Source: G965230615 sp965230615 (lineage in GTDB: Bacteria > Pseudomonadota > Gammaproteobacteria > HTCC5015). From it: 64,000 nt of DNA. Position 1 is the stretch's first letter; the number at the start of each line of letters is the position of its first letter. Under the pieces are notes generated by a model, which worked only from the letters and a program-made list of their open reading frames with translations, was not told the origin of the DNA and did not search any database. Below, in pieces: positions 1 through 8,196 of this stretch. The stretch covers positions 2,232,001-2,296,000 of the forward strand of contig OZ246012.1 in assembly GCA_965230615.1 (NCBI GenBank). The letters run 5' to 3'. The position numbers were made by a program, and so were the translations under genes.

Positions 1-1396
1 ACCAGCCTCGACGACCTGCCTCATAAGAAATTAGCCAGTCTGAACTATACAATGCCTCTTTATTTGAGAATTGCTTTAAATAGTTAACCTTTAAATTAGT
101 TTTTATGACTCCAGTATGAAAAAGATCTAAGGATATCAGAGCGCAAACCGAGCTGCTCATCCCCTCAATTTCTCTTACAACATCTCTTTGAAGATTTAGG
201 TCTAGCTCTTTACATATCCAAAGCAGCCAAGAAACTTCACTATGATGGTCTGAGATCGCGTGAACTTTTATTAGATTATTACAGAATCGTTCTATAGCCT
301 TTAAATTTAACTTGTAGTCGTGGTGGTGATATGTAGAAAGAATATTTGCTATTACCTGCAGAGTATTGGGAAAGCTAAAACCGCACTTTAATAGATATGC
401 CTCAAATATGTCCCAGTTAGATATTTTAATGATGTGAGAAGATATTTGTTTTAGGCCATACTTTATTAAGCTCTCATCCGAAAACTTACCCTCTAGAGAA
501 AATAGAGCTTCGAAATAATTATGGATATCATCCCTTTGTATTCGTTTTTCTGGTGATATTGATAATTTCTTTAAGCTATATTTCCATGATTCTTCGACTA
601 ATCCTTTTACTTCAATTATTCTTGTTTTTGAAGGGTTTATCTGAAGCTCGAAGTTACTAATAGCCTTCGTTAGCTCTGCCAACGCAATTTCGGCTTCTTC
701 TCTTGTATCAAAAAATAGGTAAAAGTCATCTACATACCTAAATCCACTAGGCCATTTACCTAGAGCCTCTTTGATTTGTAGGTCAATAGCAACTCCTATT
801 ATTTCTCCAATAATATGCGAGGTGTCTGGTCCGATGGGCAATCCTACCGTCTGCCAATCCTGAACCCCCATAGAGCGACTATCTAGGATATTCCCAAAGT
901 ACGTATCATTTTTAGCCTTATTATTTTTTGCTACCGCTTTAGAATGCAGAGCCCATGGAATGGTGTGTGTATATACGCTTGGAAAAAAGCTACTAATATC
1001 GGTGATTAAAACGAAGCGATACCCCGTAGATCGTGTAACTTTTGCCTCATAAAGATCACTAAATTTACTTATCTTAATTGCCCGAAGCTCTGGATCAATT
1101 TGTGGGTGACTTAGAGATATTTTGCTTTTTTTATAATGCTTTTGTATTTGAGGCCAGAATTTGTCAATTTCTTTAGACAAAAGAAAGAAGCTTATTGGGT
1201 TAACTATACTCGTCACCCTGCGATAATATGATGATCTTGCAACAGAAAATTTTTCAGGCCTTGTACTGGGTGCCTTCTTAGACTCCCATGCGCCCTTATA
1301 TTTCTTGTACTTCGAGGCATAAGATTTAGAAGTGAATCCAGGAGGCAGTTGAACAGGAAAAAATCCTTTCTCCAATAGTTCTTTTAGTTTATCCAT
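1..1396 (-). CDS. UG/Abi-like (DRT-type) reverse transcriptase, partial (3' end outside window)
   Basis: The frame is open for at least 465 codons from the ATG at 1394-1396 to the left edge, so the C-terminus is missing. The translation carries the catalytic core of an RNA-directed DNA polymerase. Motif A reads LITDISSFFPSVYTHTIPWA with its Asp at residue 133, motif B is GLPIGPDTSHIIGE near 185-198, and motif C is RYVDDFYLFF with YVDD at 221-224. The opening GFFPVQLPPGF and the YTHTIPWAL stretch after motif A resemble the UG/Abi clade of defence-associated RTs, possibly the Drt3b group; I cannot place the group without a search. A long helical region follows the palm, as in that clade. The gene lies just downstream of an attC site (1488-1571), so it appears to be a cassette gene. 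I infer an anti-phage role from family and context. A group II intron or retron RT is less likely, because no maturase or msr/msd-like features are seen. Confidence 0.82.
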   Translation of the reverse strand, partial: MDKLKELLEKGFFPVQLPPGFTSKSYASKYKKYKGAWESKKAPSTRPEKFSVARSSYYRRVTSIVNPISFFLLSKEIDKFWPQIQKHYKKSKISLSHPQIDPELRAIKISKFSDLYEAKVTRSTGYRFVLITDISSFFPSVYTHTIPWALHSKAVAKNNKAKNDTYFGNILDSRSMGVQDWQTVGLPIGPDTSHIIGEIIGVAIDLQIKEALGKWPSGFRYVDDFYLFFDTREEAEIALAELTKAISNFELQINPSKTRIIEVKGLVEESWKYSLKKLSISPEKRIQRDDIHNYFEALFSLEGKFSDESLIKYGLKQISSHIIKISNWDIFEAYLLKCGFSFPNTLQVIANILSTYHHHDYKLNLKAIERFCNNLIKVHAISDHHSEVSWLLWICKELDLNLQRDVVREIEGMSSSVCALISLDLFHTGVIKTNLKVNYLKQFSNKEALYSSDWLISYEAGRRGW

Positions 1397-1487
1397 ATAG
1401 ATCTATATTCTTGTAGGAATGCTAACGTCTGGATCAGTCGACGGCAAACAAAATCATGCCTGTCTCGTATTATTACAACCCTTTTTG

Positions 1488-1571
1488 GCCTAACGTTTTG
1501 CTAAAGGGCCGAGCGGCGACGCCGCGAGGTCCAAGTGAGCGAAGCGAACGACTTTGTGTAACTTGTTAAAG
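1488..1571 (-). repeat. attC recombination site 1
   Basis: On the plus strand the site begins with GCCTAAC (1488-1494) and ends with GTTAAAG (1565-1571), enclosing an 84-bp imperfect palindrome with GC-rich inner arms. On the minus strand R'' is CTTTAAC and R' is GTTAGGC. It lies just after the stop of the gene at 1576-2649. Its R'' is the exact complement of the R' at the other end of that cassette (2683-2689), as expected for an excisable cassette. Confidence 0.75.
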
Positions 1572-1575
1572 AACA

Positions 1576-2649
1576 TCACCAACCAAGACCAAAAAGAGTG
1601 AACAGTTTTTTAGCAGCCTCAACTGTATCGTGGCCCAAGCTCGCAGCTTGAAGAGCTTGTTTAGACTTTTCTAACCAACTTGATATTCGAGTTCTGTCTG
1701 GCTCACCAGTAAGCTCAATTTCTTCTTTTGTATTTTGCAATAACCTATAAATTTCTTCGGAGTTTACAATTCCACTATCTTTGTTTAAGTGCAATAGTAA
1801 TGTGTCAAGCGCATCTGCTTGTTCTTGTAATTCAGTCAATGAAGAGCCAATGTACAAATTTTTAGCTGTATTATCCGACCCTAAAAGGGCTTGTGGTGAG
1901 TTTATTGCACTGTATGTAGAATTAGTCAGGGCGCCGCCAGTTTGTAGCACTATATTTTGAGAAGGTAGTGGAGATATATTTTTTATACTCTGAACCATCT
2001 TTTCATAGAACTCCCTTGCATTCCGTTCTAGATTGTAACTGTGCTGAAGGAAACTCAACCGGTTTTTTAATGTAGTTAGTAGCAAATCATGCTCTTCTTT
2101 TAAAATAACGACAGGAATATCATCAAGTGAATCTCCTGAATTAATTTTCTCTAAATACTCTTTAAGATCATTTCGGACTCTATCTGACCCGACAATTATA
2201 TTTTCACTAATCACTGTAAATTTGAAAGCAATTCTATTCGCATACGTTGAATCAGCAGAAAAAGCAACTTCATAACCTTGAAGCATCGCATATTCCTCGA
2301 ACCCCTTTAGCAAATCTTGGAATAGGCGACGATGTTCATCTTCTAGATCAATTACTATATATCCTCCAGTGCCACCACCTGCCTCACGCACCATTCGAGA
2401 TTTTTCTTCTTTTTCTTTTTCATACGCTCGACGCCACCTTTCTTGACTTCTCTGATTATCATGCCTTTCTGCTTCTTCGACTGCTAGCTGGCGAGCACGT
2501 TCAAATTCACGATCAGCTGCTTCACGCTGTTCCATTCGTTCCTGTTTCCGCTCTTCTCGTTCTTGCCTTCTTTCAATTTGCCATAACATTGCTATAAAAA
2601 AGCCAAAAAATAGTATAGCCACCCAAGGAACCATCTGTTCAATATTCAA
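1576..2649 (-). CDS. Cassette protein with N-terminal membrane helix and coiled coil, function unknown
   Basis: This encodes 357 residues. The best start is a TTG at 2649, with AGGGG about 8 nt upstream; the first in-frame ATG is five codons later. A single hydrophobic helix (about residues 8-23) is followed by a highly charged Glu/Arg-rich stretch (about 25-85) that should form a long coiled coil. Then come a Gly-rich hinge (EAGGGTGGY) and a mixed region without motifs I recognise. The topology suggests an inner-membrane anchor with a large cytoplasmic part. The gene fills one cassette between attC sites 1 and 2. No catalytic residues are evident and I cannot assign a family. Its neighbours are a DRT-type RT and a TIR protein, so a defence or abortive-infection role is possible but only by association. 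Confidence 0.7.
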   Translation of the reverse strand: MNIEQMVPWVAILFFGFFIAMLWQIERRQEREERKQERMEQREAADREFERARQLAVEEAERHDNQRSQERWRRAYEKEKEEKSRMVREAGGGTGGYIVIDLEDEHRRLFQDLLKGFEEYAMLQGYEVAFSADSTYANRIAFKFTVISENIIVGSDRVRNDLKEYLEKINSGDSLDDIPVVILKEEHDLLLTTLKNRLSFLQHSYNLERNAREFYEKMVQSIKNISPLPSQNIVLQTGGALTNSTYSAINSPQALLGSDNTAKNLYIGSSLTELQEQADALDTLLLHLNKDSGIVNSEEIYRLLQNTKEEIELTGEPDRTRISSWLEKSKQALQAASLGHDTVEAAKKLFTLFGLGW

Positions 2650-2682
2650 TATGCAGACCCCTTTTATACAGTTATTAATGTT

Positions 2683-2738
2683 CTTTAACGCCGAAAGCAG
2701 CGGCGCATTTTCGCGTCCGCTGCCTTTCTTTGTTAGAT
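2683..2738 (-). repeat. attC recombination site 2
   Basis: The plus strand shows CTTTAAC (2683-2689) and GTTAGAT (2732-2738) bounding a 56-bp palindrome whose inner arms are GCAGCGGCGCA and TGCGTCCGCTGC-like. R'' overlaps the stop codon of the TIR gene (TAA, complement of 2733-2735). R' matches the R'' of the next cassette (1565-1571) exactly by complementarity. Confidence 0.8.
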
Positions 2739-3842
2739 TTTTTCTGCCTTCATCGCATTAATTGCTTCTAACAACTTTATTGTTGCCTCACCATCCATAT
2801 TTTCGCCAGAATAGCGCACCTCATATAGGCCCTGTAGATTACTCGGCAACTTAACTCCATCTTTGACCAAAAGAATAAAGCGCTTTTTATAAAGGGCCAT
2901 TGCCGCTCCAATTTCTATTAAAACGTTAGGATTAAGCATGACGTGCTCTTTTTCTTCTTTATCCATTAAAGTAAGCTCATCTTCCACGTGAATTATCGCA
3001 GCACCACACTCCCTCATATCATTCATCACTTTTTCTGGGACAGGCTGAGATACTGACTGTTTTTCAACGGAGACTACAGCTTCCATTTCGCCAAAGCTAA
3101 GAAGTTTCTTAATAGGCTCAATGAAGGTTTTGTTTCTACCGTGAGTAATAAATACTTTTTTGTTATTCAATATCGACGGGCTTGCTTGGGGGCTAGGAGT
3201 TGGAATAGGAATTTCGGGCTCCTCTGAAAAAGTTACGACAGAATCCTCATCTTCATATTCTGACTCATCGACCTCAAGCAATGGTGCTGCAGGCTGAGAT
3301 GTTGGTGATGTTAAATTTACATACTTTTTGCCTTTAATTTCTGTGATAAGCCCAAGGCCTTCTGCACCTTCTAATATAAGATCTAACACATCGGAAGCTC
3401 TGTCGTTAGGCACCCCCATTTTTATCAGCACGTTTTGCGCAATCTGATCTTTCGGAATAGGCGAGCCGTTATATTTAGTTAAAAATTCGCCAATTATTCT
3501 AGGCTTTAACAATGATTCTCGCTTAGCCACCAGATCAATTCCCTCTTCCAATGGCTGGAGTATTTTATTTGAGAGGTCGGTTAAAGCAATTTCTTGAGAT
3601 TGGGCGCCACCTTCAGTTAACCCGTAGGCAATAGCGGACCCGGTTAGCATTCGAAATTGAGACGAAGTCGGGAGAAGATCCATTGCTGCCGCCACATCAA
3701 TCGGCTTAGTCGGACCAGCATAGTTTTCAAAGACAGCTACAGGAACTCGCATTGCGTGTTCCAGTGAATATGCTGGAACATCTGATTGGTTCAGTCGTTT
3801 CTTATTTTTACGAGGAGCTTTTTCTTTCTTTTTATCTGCCAT
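2733..3842 (-). CDS. TIR-like (PF10137-type) domain protein, putative NAD-degrading defence effector
   Basis: I use the ATG at 3842 (start MADKKKEKAPRK, 369 aa) because a strong AAAAGGAAG ribosome site precedes it; the longer open frame to 3938 would run into the cassette boundary. A basic Lys-rich leader (1-20) is followed by a region (about 25-150) that resembles DUF5343-like winged-helix modules, then an acidic Pro-rich linker (about 175-220). The C-terminal domain (about 226-369) begins KKVFITHGRNKTF and contains NVLIEIGAAMALYKKRFILL, typical of the TIR-like domain of CAP12/Pycsar-type effectors. Glu310 in the LIEIGAA motif is the likely catalytic glutamate. Family knowledge suggests NADase activity when infection is sensed; the sensor would be the N-terminal part. 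The gene lies in an attC-bounded cassette without an obvious partner. Confidence 0.75.
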   Translation of the reverse strand: MADKKKEKAPRKNKKRLNQSDVPAYSLEHAMRVPVAVFENYAGPTKPIDVAAAMDLLPTSSQFRMLTGSAIAYGLTEGGAQSQEIALTDLSNKILQPLEEGIDLVAKRESLLKPRIIGEFLTKYNGSPIPKDQIAQNVLIKMGVPNDRASDVLDLILEGAEGLGLITEIKGKKYVNLTSPTSQPAAPLLEVDESEYEDEDSVVTFSEEPEIPIPTPSPQASPSILNNKKVFITHGRNKTFIEPIKKLLSFGEMEAVVSVEKQSVSQPVPEKVMNDMRECGAAIIHVEDELTLMDKEEKEHVMLNPNVLIEIGAAMALYKKRFILLVKDGVKLPSNLQGLYEVRYSGENMDGEATIKLLEAINAMKAEKI

Positions 3843-3878
3843 AGTGGCTTCCTTTTCCGGTGTTACAATTTGTTGGAA

Positions 3879-3928
3879 GTCTAACAGTATGAAACAAAGG
3901 AACCATTCCTCTGTTTCTGTATTATGTG
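3879..3928 (-). repeat. Degenerate attC-like site
   Basis: GTCTAAC (3879-3885) fits a cassette R' and differs by one base from the complement of the TIR cassette's own R''. It is followed by a hairpin whose arms are GAAACAAAGGAA and TTCCTCTGTTTC. The expected outer partner is only ATTATGT (3922-3928), one mismatch from GTTATGT. The site is shorter and weaker than the others and may be decayed. Confidence 0.4.
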
Positions 3929-4367
3929 GAAGCAACATATTTTTTCGGGGTTTGTCTCAAAAACAAAGCTAACCTTCTGTTTTCTAGTCATTTTTGCCCT
4001 ATTCATTGCTTTTTGTTATTTGTCTAAAGAGGATTCATTCCATATATACAAACACTTTGCTCTACCCAACATAGAATCACACCTATTTTCATTAGCTTTC
4101 TTGCTTTTGAATTTCATATTAAGCCTACGCTCCCTTTCTATCATTATACTTTTGTTATGCTTGACCCAGTTTTTTCTATTTTTTAAAAGCTGTGTTAATA
4201 CGTACAGGAATCAAATGATCCAAAGAAACATCTCAAAAATCAATTACACTTGATTACACGAAATATACAGATTCTAATCAGGGTTAGCCCTTTTCAGGAC
4301 AGTCATATACCTGCAATATTAAGCCTATACACCCTCTCGATTATTATACTTGCGTTATGTGTTATGC
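3929..4367. other. Gene-less stretch with two attC-like half repeats
   Basis: This AT-rich stretch lacks a convincing gene. Two direct copies of a 45-bp sequence lie at 4116-4160 and 4316-4360 and match at about 36 of 45 positions. Both end in an R-box-like GTTATG(C/T). A second GTTATGC at 4361-4367 overlaps the stop codon of the DUF6064 gene, as R'' boxes do elsewhere in this array. I read the stretch as remnants of one or two cassette sites. A plus-strand open frame (3924-4253) is hydrophobic only because of its T-rich composition and has no good ribosome site. Confidence 0.4.
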
Positions 4368-5027
4368 CTTACCCCCTGCAAACCGATAAACACCCCAAGC
4401 CAGTACATATAACCCATTGATTAAACCCAAATACCAGCCCATGGCGAAGTCAATCAACGTGTATAGCATTATGCAAATGACGACAAAAACCCATAACCAG
4501 CGCGGGCTGGATGTTATAAAGGTTAACATCATAAAGGTCAGTAACAATGTCGGCTGGGGAGAAAAAGCAAAACAGTGTGCACCAATGAACGTTTGATGCA
4601 TTAGCCCTGTGAGCGCAGGATAAAGGATTAACGGGATAGCACTAAGGCTAATCAATATCAGTTTCGCTTTAGTGGCATAAAGGGGGCTAGTCTGAATAGA
4701 CACCCTGTTTTTATGGGTGAATACGGCCACCAAAAATAATGCGGCCTGGATAAAAAACACCATGGCAAAGTAATGTGCTGCCCAGTTGATTTCTGCAAAG
4801 AAGGTTAAATGAAAGCTATACCCTTGCCACAGCCACACAATGGCTAGCAGAGTGTAACAACGTCGAACGTGCCGACATAAGGCAAGCCAGACAATAGCGA
4901 ACCCAAACAGCAAGGCAAAAACGGGTAGCGGCCAATAGATGTCGTTTATGCGCTCAAACAGCCTTAAATACACCTCTGGCGACATAGGCATTAAATGATT
5001 CAGCCGATAACTCAGAATATCCGACAT
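4362..5027 (-). CDS. DUF6064-like multi-pass membrane protein
   Basis: The 221-residue product has five or six predicted membrane helices (about 32-50, 58-72, 80-102, 122-142, 155-170, 172-212). The N-terminal SPEVYLRLFERINDIYWPLP and the INWAAHYFAMVFFIQAALFL segment resemble the DUF6064 family of integral membrane proteins, whose function is unknown. The stop codon TAA lies inside a GCATAAC box, which supports a cassette origin. The aldo/keto reductase gene ends 23 bp upstream on the same strand, so the two are probably co-transcribed, and they may share one cassette. No charged catalytic motif is visible. The family assignment is by recalled sequence pattern only. Confidence 0.65.
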   Translation of the reverse strand: MSDILSYRLNHLMPMSPEVYLRLFERINDIYWPLPVFALLFGFAIVWLALCRHVRRCYTLLAIVWLWQGYSFHLTFFAEINWAAHYFAMVFFIQAALFLVAVFTHKNRVSIQTSPLYATKAKLILISLSAIPLILYPALTGLMHQTFIGAHCFAFSPQPTLLLTFMMLTFITSSPRWLWVFVVICIMLYTLIDFAMGWYLGLINGLYVLAWGVYRFAGGKA

Positions 5028-5050
5028 GGCGCGTTTATAAGCAATGCAAA

Positions 5051-5986
5051 TTAAATGGTTTTTAAGTAGGCCAACATTTTTTGACGTGCTTTTTCATCAG
5101 GTAACACCCCAACACCTGCCCCCATATTCTCTTGCATATGCACGACCTGGCTGGTGGCAGGTATTGCACAGGTGATGGCTGGGTGAGAACAAACGAATTT
5201 AAGCAAGTACTGCGGCCAGTTATTGATCTGAAATTCCCTCGCCCAGGTAGGCAACTTAGCCTTGCTCGATTGCAGCCTGTTTAACAGTGCGCCGCCCTCA
5301 AACGGGCGATTAGCAATAACGGCTATGTTTCTTTCTTTTGCAATCGGCAACAATCTGTTTTCAACCTCACGGTTGTTAATATGATAAGTCAACTGAACAA
5401 AGTCGAGTTCGTTGTTTAACATGATGTGTTCCATGTCTTTATGCCTGCGTCCGTGCGATGTGGTGATGCCCAGGTAACGGATCTTGCCCTGTTGTTTTAA
5501 ATCCTGCAGCGTGGCGATATGCTCACGCCAAGCCAATAAATTATGAATTTGCATTACATCAAATGTGTCTATCTTCCATTGCGCCTCAATTTCTGCCAAT
5601 TGCTTTTGGGTGGCATCACCATCATTTGTCCATATTTTATCGGCAGCAAAAAGCGCTTTAGGCCTGCCCAGCTTTTCCAAAGCATAACCCACAACGGCCT
5701 GCGATGAACCATACATGGGCGATGAATCAATCATTTGCCCGCCAAGTTCAAAAAACGCTTTAAGCACTTTGCTGCGCTGGTCGCGCAGCTGCTTATCACT
5801 GCCGACATTAAACGTTTGCCATGTGCCCATGCCAATAATGGCCAGCGGCTCTTGTGTTTTGGGAATGGCTTTTTTGATTGGCTGTATATTGGCGCTTGCA
5901 GCAGTAGCGCATAAAAATGGGCCCAGCGCCAACCCCGACGCGGTAAGCTGAAGAAACGTTCGGCGATCCAGGCGGGTACCGGTCAT
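5051..5986 (-). CDS. Tat-exported aldo/keto reductase
   Basis: The start chosen is the ATG at 5986 (MTGTRLDRRTFLQL), 9 nt after an AGGAG site; this removes 13 implausible residues from the longest frame and gives 311 aa. The N-terminus is a twin-arginine signal (RRTFLQL, hydrophobic stretch, then a cleavage site near ATAASA). The mature part is an aldo/keto reductase barrel. The catalytic set is visible: Asp and Tyr in MIDSSPMYG, Lys in ADKIW and His in MQIHNLLAW. These enzymes use NAD(P)H, and a Tat route fits export of a cofactor-loaded protein to the periplasm. The DUF6064 gene follows after 23 bp. Substrate unknown. The next 225 bp upstream (6026-6250) hold no clear gene or attC site. Confidence 0.82.
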   Translation of the reverse strand: MTGTRLDRRTFLQLTASGLALGPFLCATAASANIQPIKKAIPKTQEPLAIIGMGTWQTFNVGSDKQLRDQRSKVLKAFFELGGQMIDSSPMYGSSQAVVGYALEKLGRPKALFAADKIWTNDGDATQKQLAEIEAQWKIDTFDVMQIHNLLAWREHIATLQDLKQQGKIRYLGITTSHGRRHKDMEHIMLNNELDFVQLTYHINNREVENRLLPIAKERNIAVIANRPFEGGALLNRLQSSKAKLPTWAREFQINNWPQYLLKFVCSHPAITCAIPATSQVVHMQENMGAGVGVLPDEKARQKMLAYLKTI

Positions 5987-6250
5987 AGCGCAACTCCTAT
6001 TACGATGAATGCAATGATTAGACACTTTTTTAAGTCAACGTTTGGTGCATTTGGGCACATCCACAATAGCATGGTTACTTTAATAGCGTTGCCAGAAGCA
6101 TACCCTACTTGGTGACACCTGTACTCTAAATAGACTAACAAAGCCACCCTCACTTTTCCTATCTGTCCAATATTGATATATACAGGTAGTTAACTAAGCC
6201 ATGTTAATTTTGTGAGTTACTCTCACATTATGGGTGTACTAGACTACTTG

Positions 6251-6736
6251 CTACTTCCTATTTAGTTTATCGAAAAGGCGATTTCCTACTTTTAACTTTG
6301 CATTACCCAAAAGATCAGTTTCCATAAACTCTGAAAAAGTACCATATACTTTCGGCTCTTTTGTAGAACCTTCAAAAAAATGCATACATAAAGGGTTTTC
6401 ACTTTCTGCCGGAAGAGAAAACCAAGCCATCATATATCCTTGATGACAGAAGAAAGCAAGATACTTTTCGGTTGGTATAAAATGAGATAGGTTGTTCTCT
6501 TGCAATAGCTCTGGCAAGTATTCGTTATTCGAATTGATATCAGAAATAAAACAATTCGTACCAACCATCACCCCATCATAATCCTTTCCAAGTAAGCTAA
6601 GGAACTCTTTATACGAAGATGGCAAAGAATAACCCAAAGAATCCTCTAGACGAATAATTTCATCGTTCGTGCATCCTATAGGCTTCTCAAGCCCATGATC
6701 TTCTATATACCGTATAAATTCATCGAAATAGCTCAT
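6251..6736 (-). CDS. SMI1/KNR4 (SUKH) family protein
   Basis: The 161-residue protein has the SUKH hallmark near its N-terminus: NDEIIRLEDSLGYSLPSSYK (about residues 24-43) followed by EFLSLLG. It ends with a FSEFMETDLLG-like helix. SUKH proteins are immunity proteins against polymorphic toxins and also occur as orphans in integron cassettes. The attC at 6748-6822 lies immediately upstream, so the gene starts a cassette, but I find no attC after its stop codon, so that end may be decayed. No cognate toxin is adjacent, so it may be an orphan immunity gene. Confidence 0.78.
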   Translation of the reverse strand: MSYFDEFIRYIEDHGLEKPIGCTNDEIIRLEDSLGYSLPSSYKEFLSLLGKDYDGVMVGTNCFISDINSNNEYLPELLQENNLSHFIPTEKYLAFFCHQGYMMAWFSLPAESENPLCMHFFEGSTKEPKVYGTFSEFMETDLLGNAKLKVGNRLFDKLNRK

Positions 6737-6747
6737 GTTTTATTTGC

Positions 6748-6822
6748 AACTAACGCCTCAATAACCGGCGCAGCTTTGCTGCGTCCGGCGCCAAAGGCGC
6801 GAAGTTAATTGACTTGTTATGC
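6748..6822 (-). repeat. attC recombination site 3
   Basis: The site runs from AACTAAC (6748-6754) to GTTATGC (6816-6822) on the plus strand, 75 bp. It has the nested palindromes typical of attC: outer pairs around CTCAATAACCGG and AGTTAATTGAC, and inner GCGCAGCTTTGCTGCG and GGCGCCAAAGGCGC. Its R'' (GCATAAC on the minus strand) equals the plus-strand R' sequence at 8133-8139 at the other end of the same cassette. Confidence 0.85.
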
Positions 6823-6829
6823 GCCGACT

Positions 6830-8095
6830 TTAGATGCTTGGAGAGAATGCAAAATATGCCTGTTGTCTTGCGCTGTCGTATGAGAATTTTAGAAAGTACT
6901 TCTCAAAAGAAGGATCTTGAATTACAACGGTTTTCCCGTTGTAGAATTTCATTTCGACTTTAATATATTTGAAAGTGCTTTTTGGAAGCTCAATAACTTC
7001 CTGTGCACCATATTTCAGCGTAAATACTTTGGTCTGCTTTGTGTATGTATCTTTTTCCTTAAACTCTTTCCAAGAAATTTTGCACTTGGTTTTTCCGCAG
7101 CCCTTAACCACTCCCAAATTGCAATGACACGAGCCTTTTGCCCTTGCTCTAATTGAAAACTCGTTACTGCTATTTCTATCGAAATGGCAATTATGCTTTC
7201 CTTTTGCCTTCTTAGTTTTTTTGACTTTAACGCTATCTAGGTTGAATTTCCAACCACTATTTCTTGGAGATATGCTTGATTTTGCTTCCTTGGTTTTGCA
7301 GCCGCCTGGCGTGCTTTGGATCGTGGTGGAGTGAGACTGCCAATCTTTAGCTTTTCCTGAAACCTCATAATGAATTGTGGCCGTAGCGATCTCGCTAGGA
7401 ATTACATGATATGCAACTGAATATACGAATTCTTTGTCAGACCGAAGAAATCGACTTTTAAAGAGATGTATATCCATCGAGTTCACGCCCGGTTGAAACA
7501 CTTGATCCTCTGTTATTGGAATATCAAATCTAATTTCGTTGTCTAACAATGTATTTTTCTGGCCATATTTTTTACCATTCAAAACAATGTGGTTGTCCTC
7601 ATGGGCAAGCCGCACCCCTTGAAGTTTGATCGTAAACACCCCATTTTGTGAAGGACTTAGAACTGGAACGCTATAGGATGTCGGTGTCGGATGTTTATCT
7701 GCAAAAGGAACGCGAGTTACTGCATTTGCAAGGTCGTTCGATATTTTTTCTAGGTCTGTTGCTGTTTCATCCAAGACAGTTTTTAGCTCTGCTTCAATTC
7801 GCTGTAAATCTGAGAACACTTGAATTTGCTTACGAGACAGCTCCCTATTTGCATCCCCCAGCGCTTCGCTCATTTGCGTTCTCACTACGCCTACCAAGTT
7901 GCTAGCATTCAAGAAAAGTTGATGTTGTTGATCGTTCAATATTGAATCAAATTTCTTTAACCCTTCATCTATCAAATAATCAACGGCTGCCGTTTTCGCC
8001 ACCAAGTCAGCACCAGTTTGGGCAGAAACTGAAATTGGGGAGAAGATTAGTAGTGCCAGTAAAGCTAGGTACTGAAAATTCAATTTTTTTATCAT
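6830..8095 (-). CDS. Secreted cassette protein of unknown function
   Basis: The 421-aa product starts with a clear Sec signal peptide (MIKKLNFQYLALLALLIFSP, cleavage after VSA about residue 25). Residues 30-130 are helical and could form a coiled coil. A beta-rich middle part (about 135-240) precedes a basic Cys-containing segment (about 260-340) with CKTKEAK, NCHFDR, GSCHCNLG and KGCGKTKC; six or seven cysteines suggest disulphides or a metal site. I do not recognise the family. The gene occupies a complete cassette between attC sites 3 and 4 with exactly matching boundary boxes. Export to the periplasm or outside is inferred from the signal peptide; a function cannot be given. Confidence 0.75.
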   Translation of the reverse strand: MIKKLNFQYLALLALLIFSPISVSAQTGADLVAKTAAVDYLIDEGLKKFDSILNDQQHQLFLNASNLVGVVRTQMSEALGDANRELSRKQIQVFSDLQRIEAELKTVLDETATDLEKISNDLANAVTRVPFADKHPTPTSYSVPVLSPSQNGVFTIKLQGVRLAHEDNHIVLNGKKYGQKNTLLDNEIRFDIPITEDQVFQPGVNSMDIHLFKSRFLRSDKEFVYSVAYHVIPSEIATATIHYEVSGKAKDWQSHSTTIQSTPGGCKTKEAKSSISPRNSGWKFNLDSVKVKKTKKAKGKHNCHFDRNSSNEFSIRARAKGSCHCNLGVVKGCGKTKCKISWKEFKEKDTYTKQTKVFTLKYGAQEVIELPKSTFKYIKVEMKFYNGKTVVIQDPSFEKYFLKFSYDSARQQAYFAFSPSI

Positions 8096-8132
8096 GGTTC
8101 ACTCTCAGTTTATTGTTGGAGGTTGGGTAGGC

Positions 8133-8196
8133 GCATAACGCTTAAAGAAGGGGCGAAATGTGCAGCATTTTGTCCCGCTTGCTTTACTTGTTATGA
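8133..8196 (-). repeat. attC recombination site 4
   Basis: GCATAAC (8133-8139) and GTTATGA (8190-8196) bound a 64-bp palindrome with arms GGGGCGAAATG / CATTTTGTCCC. R'' overlaps the stop codon of the 8191-8784 gene. R'' (TCATAAC on the minus strand) is identical to the plus-strand box at 8800-8806, so the cassette ends agree. Confidence 0.85.

Noticed and set aside
2247..2597. Plus-strand frame of 116 codons inside a cassette gene
   Set aside because: It is the antisense shadow of the coiled-coil gene at 1576-2649; Leu/His-rich composition mirrors its Glu/Lys codons.
3924..4253. Plus-strand 109-codon frame that looks like a membrane protein
   Set aside because: Hydrophobicity comes from T-rich sequence; no ribosome site, overlap with an attC-like hairpin and with a direct repeat.
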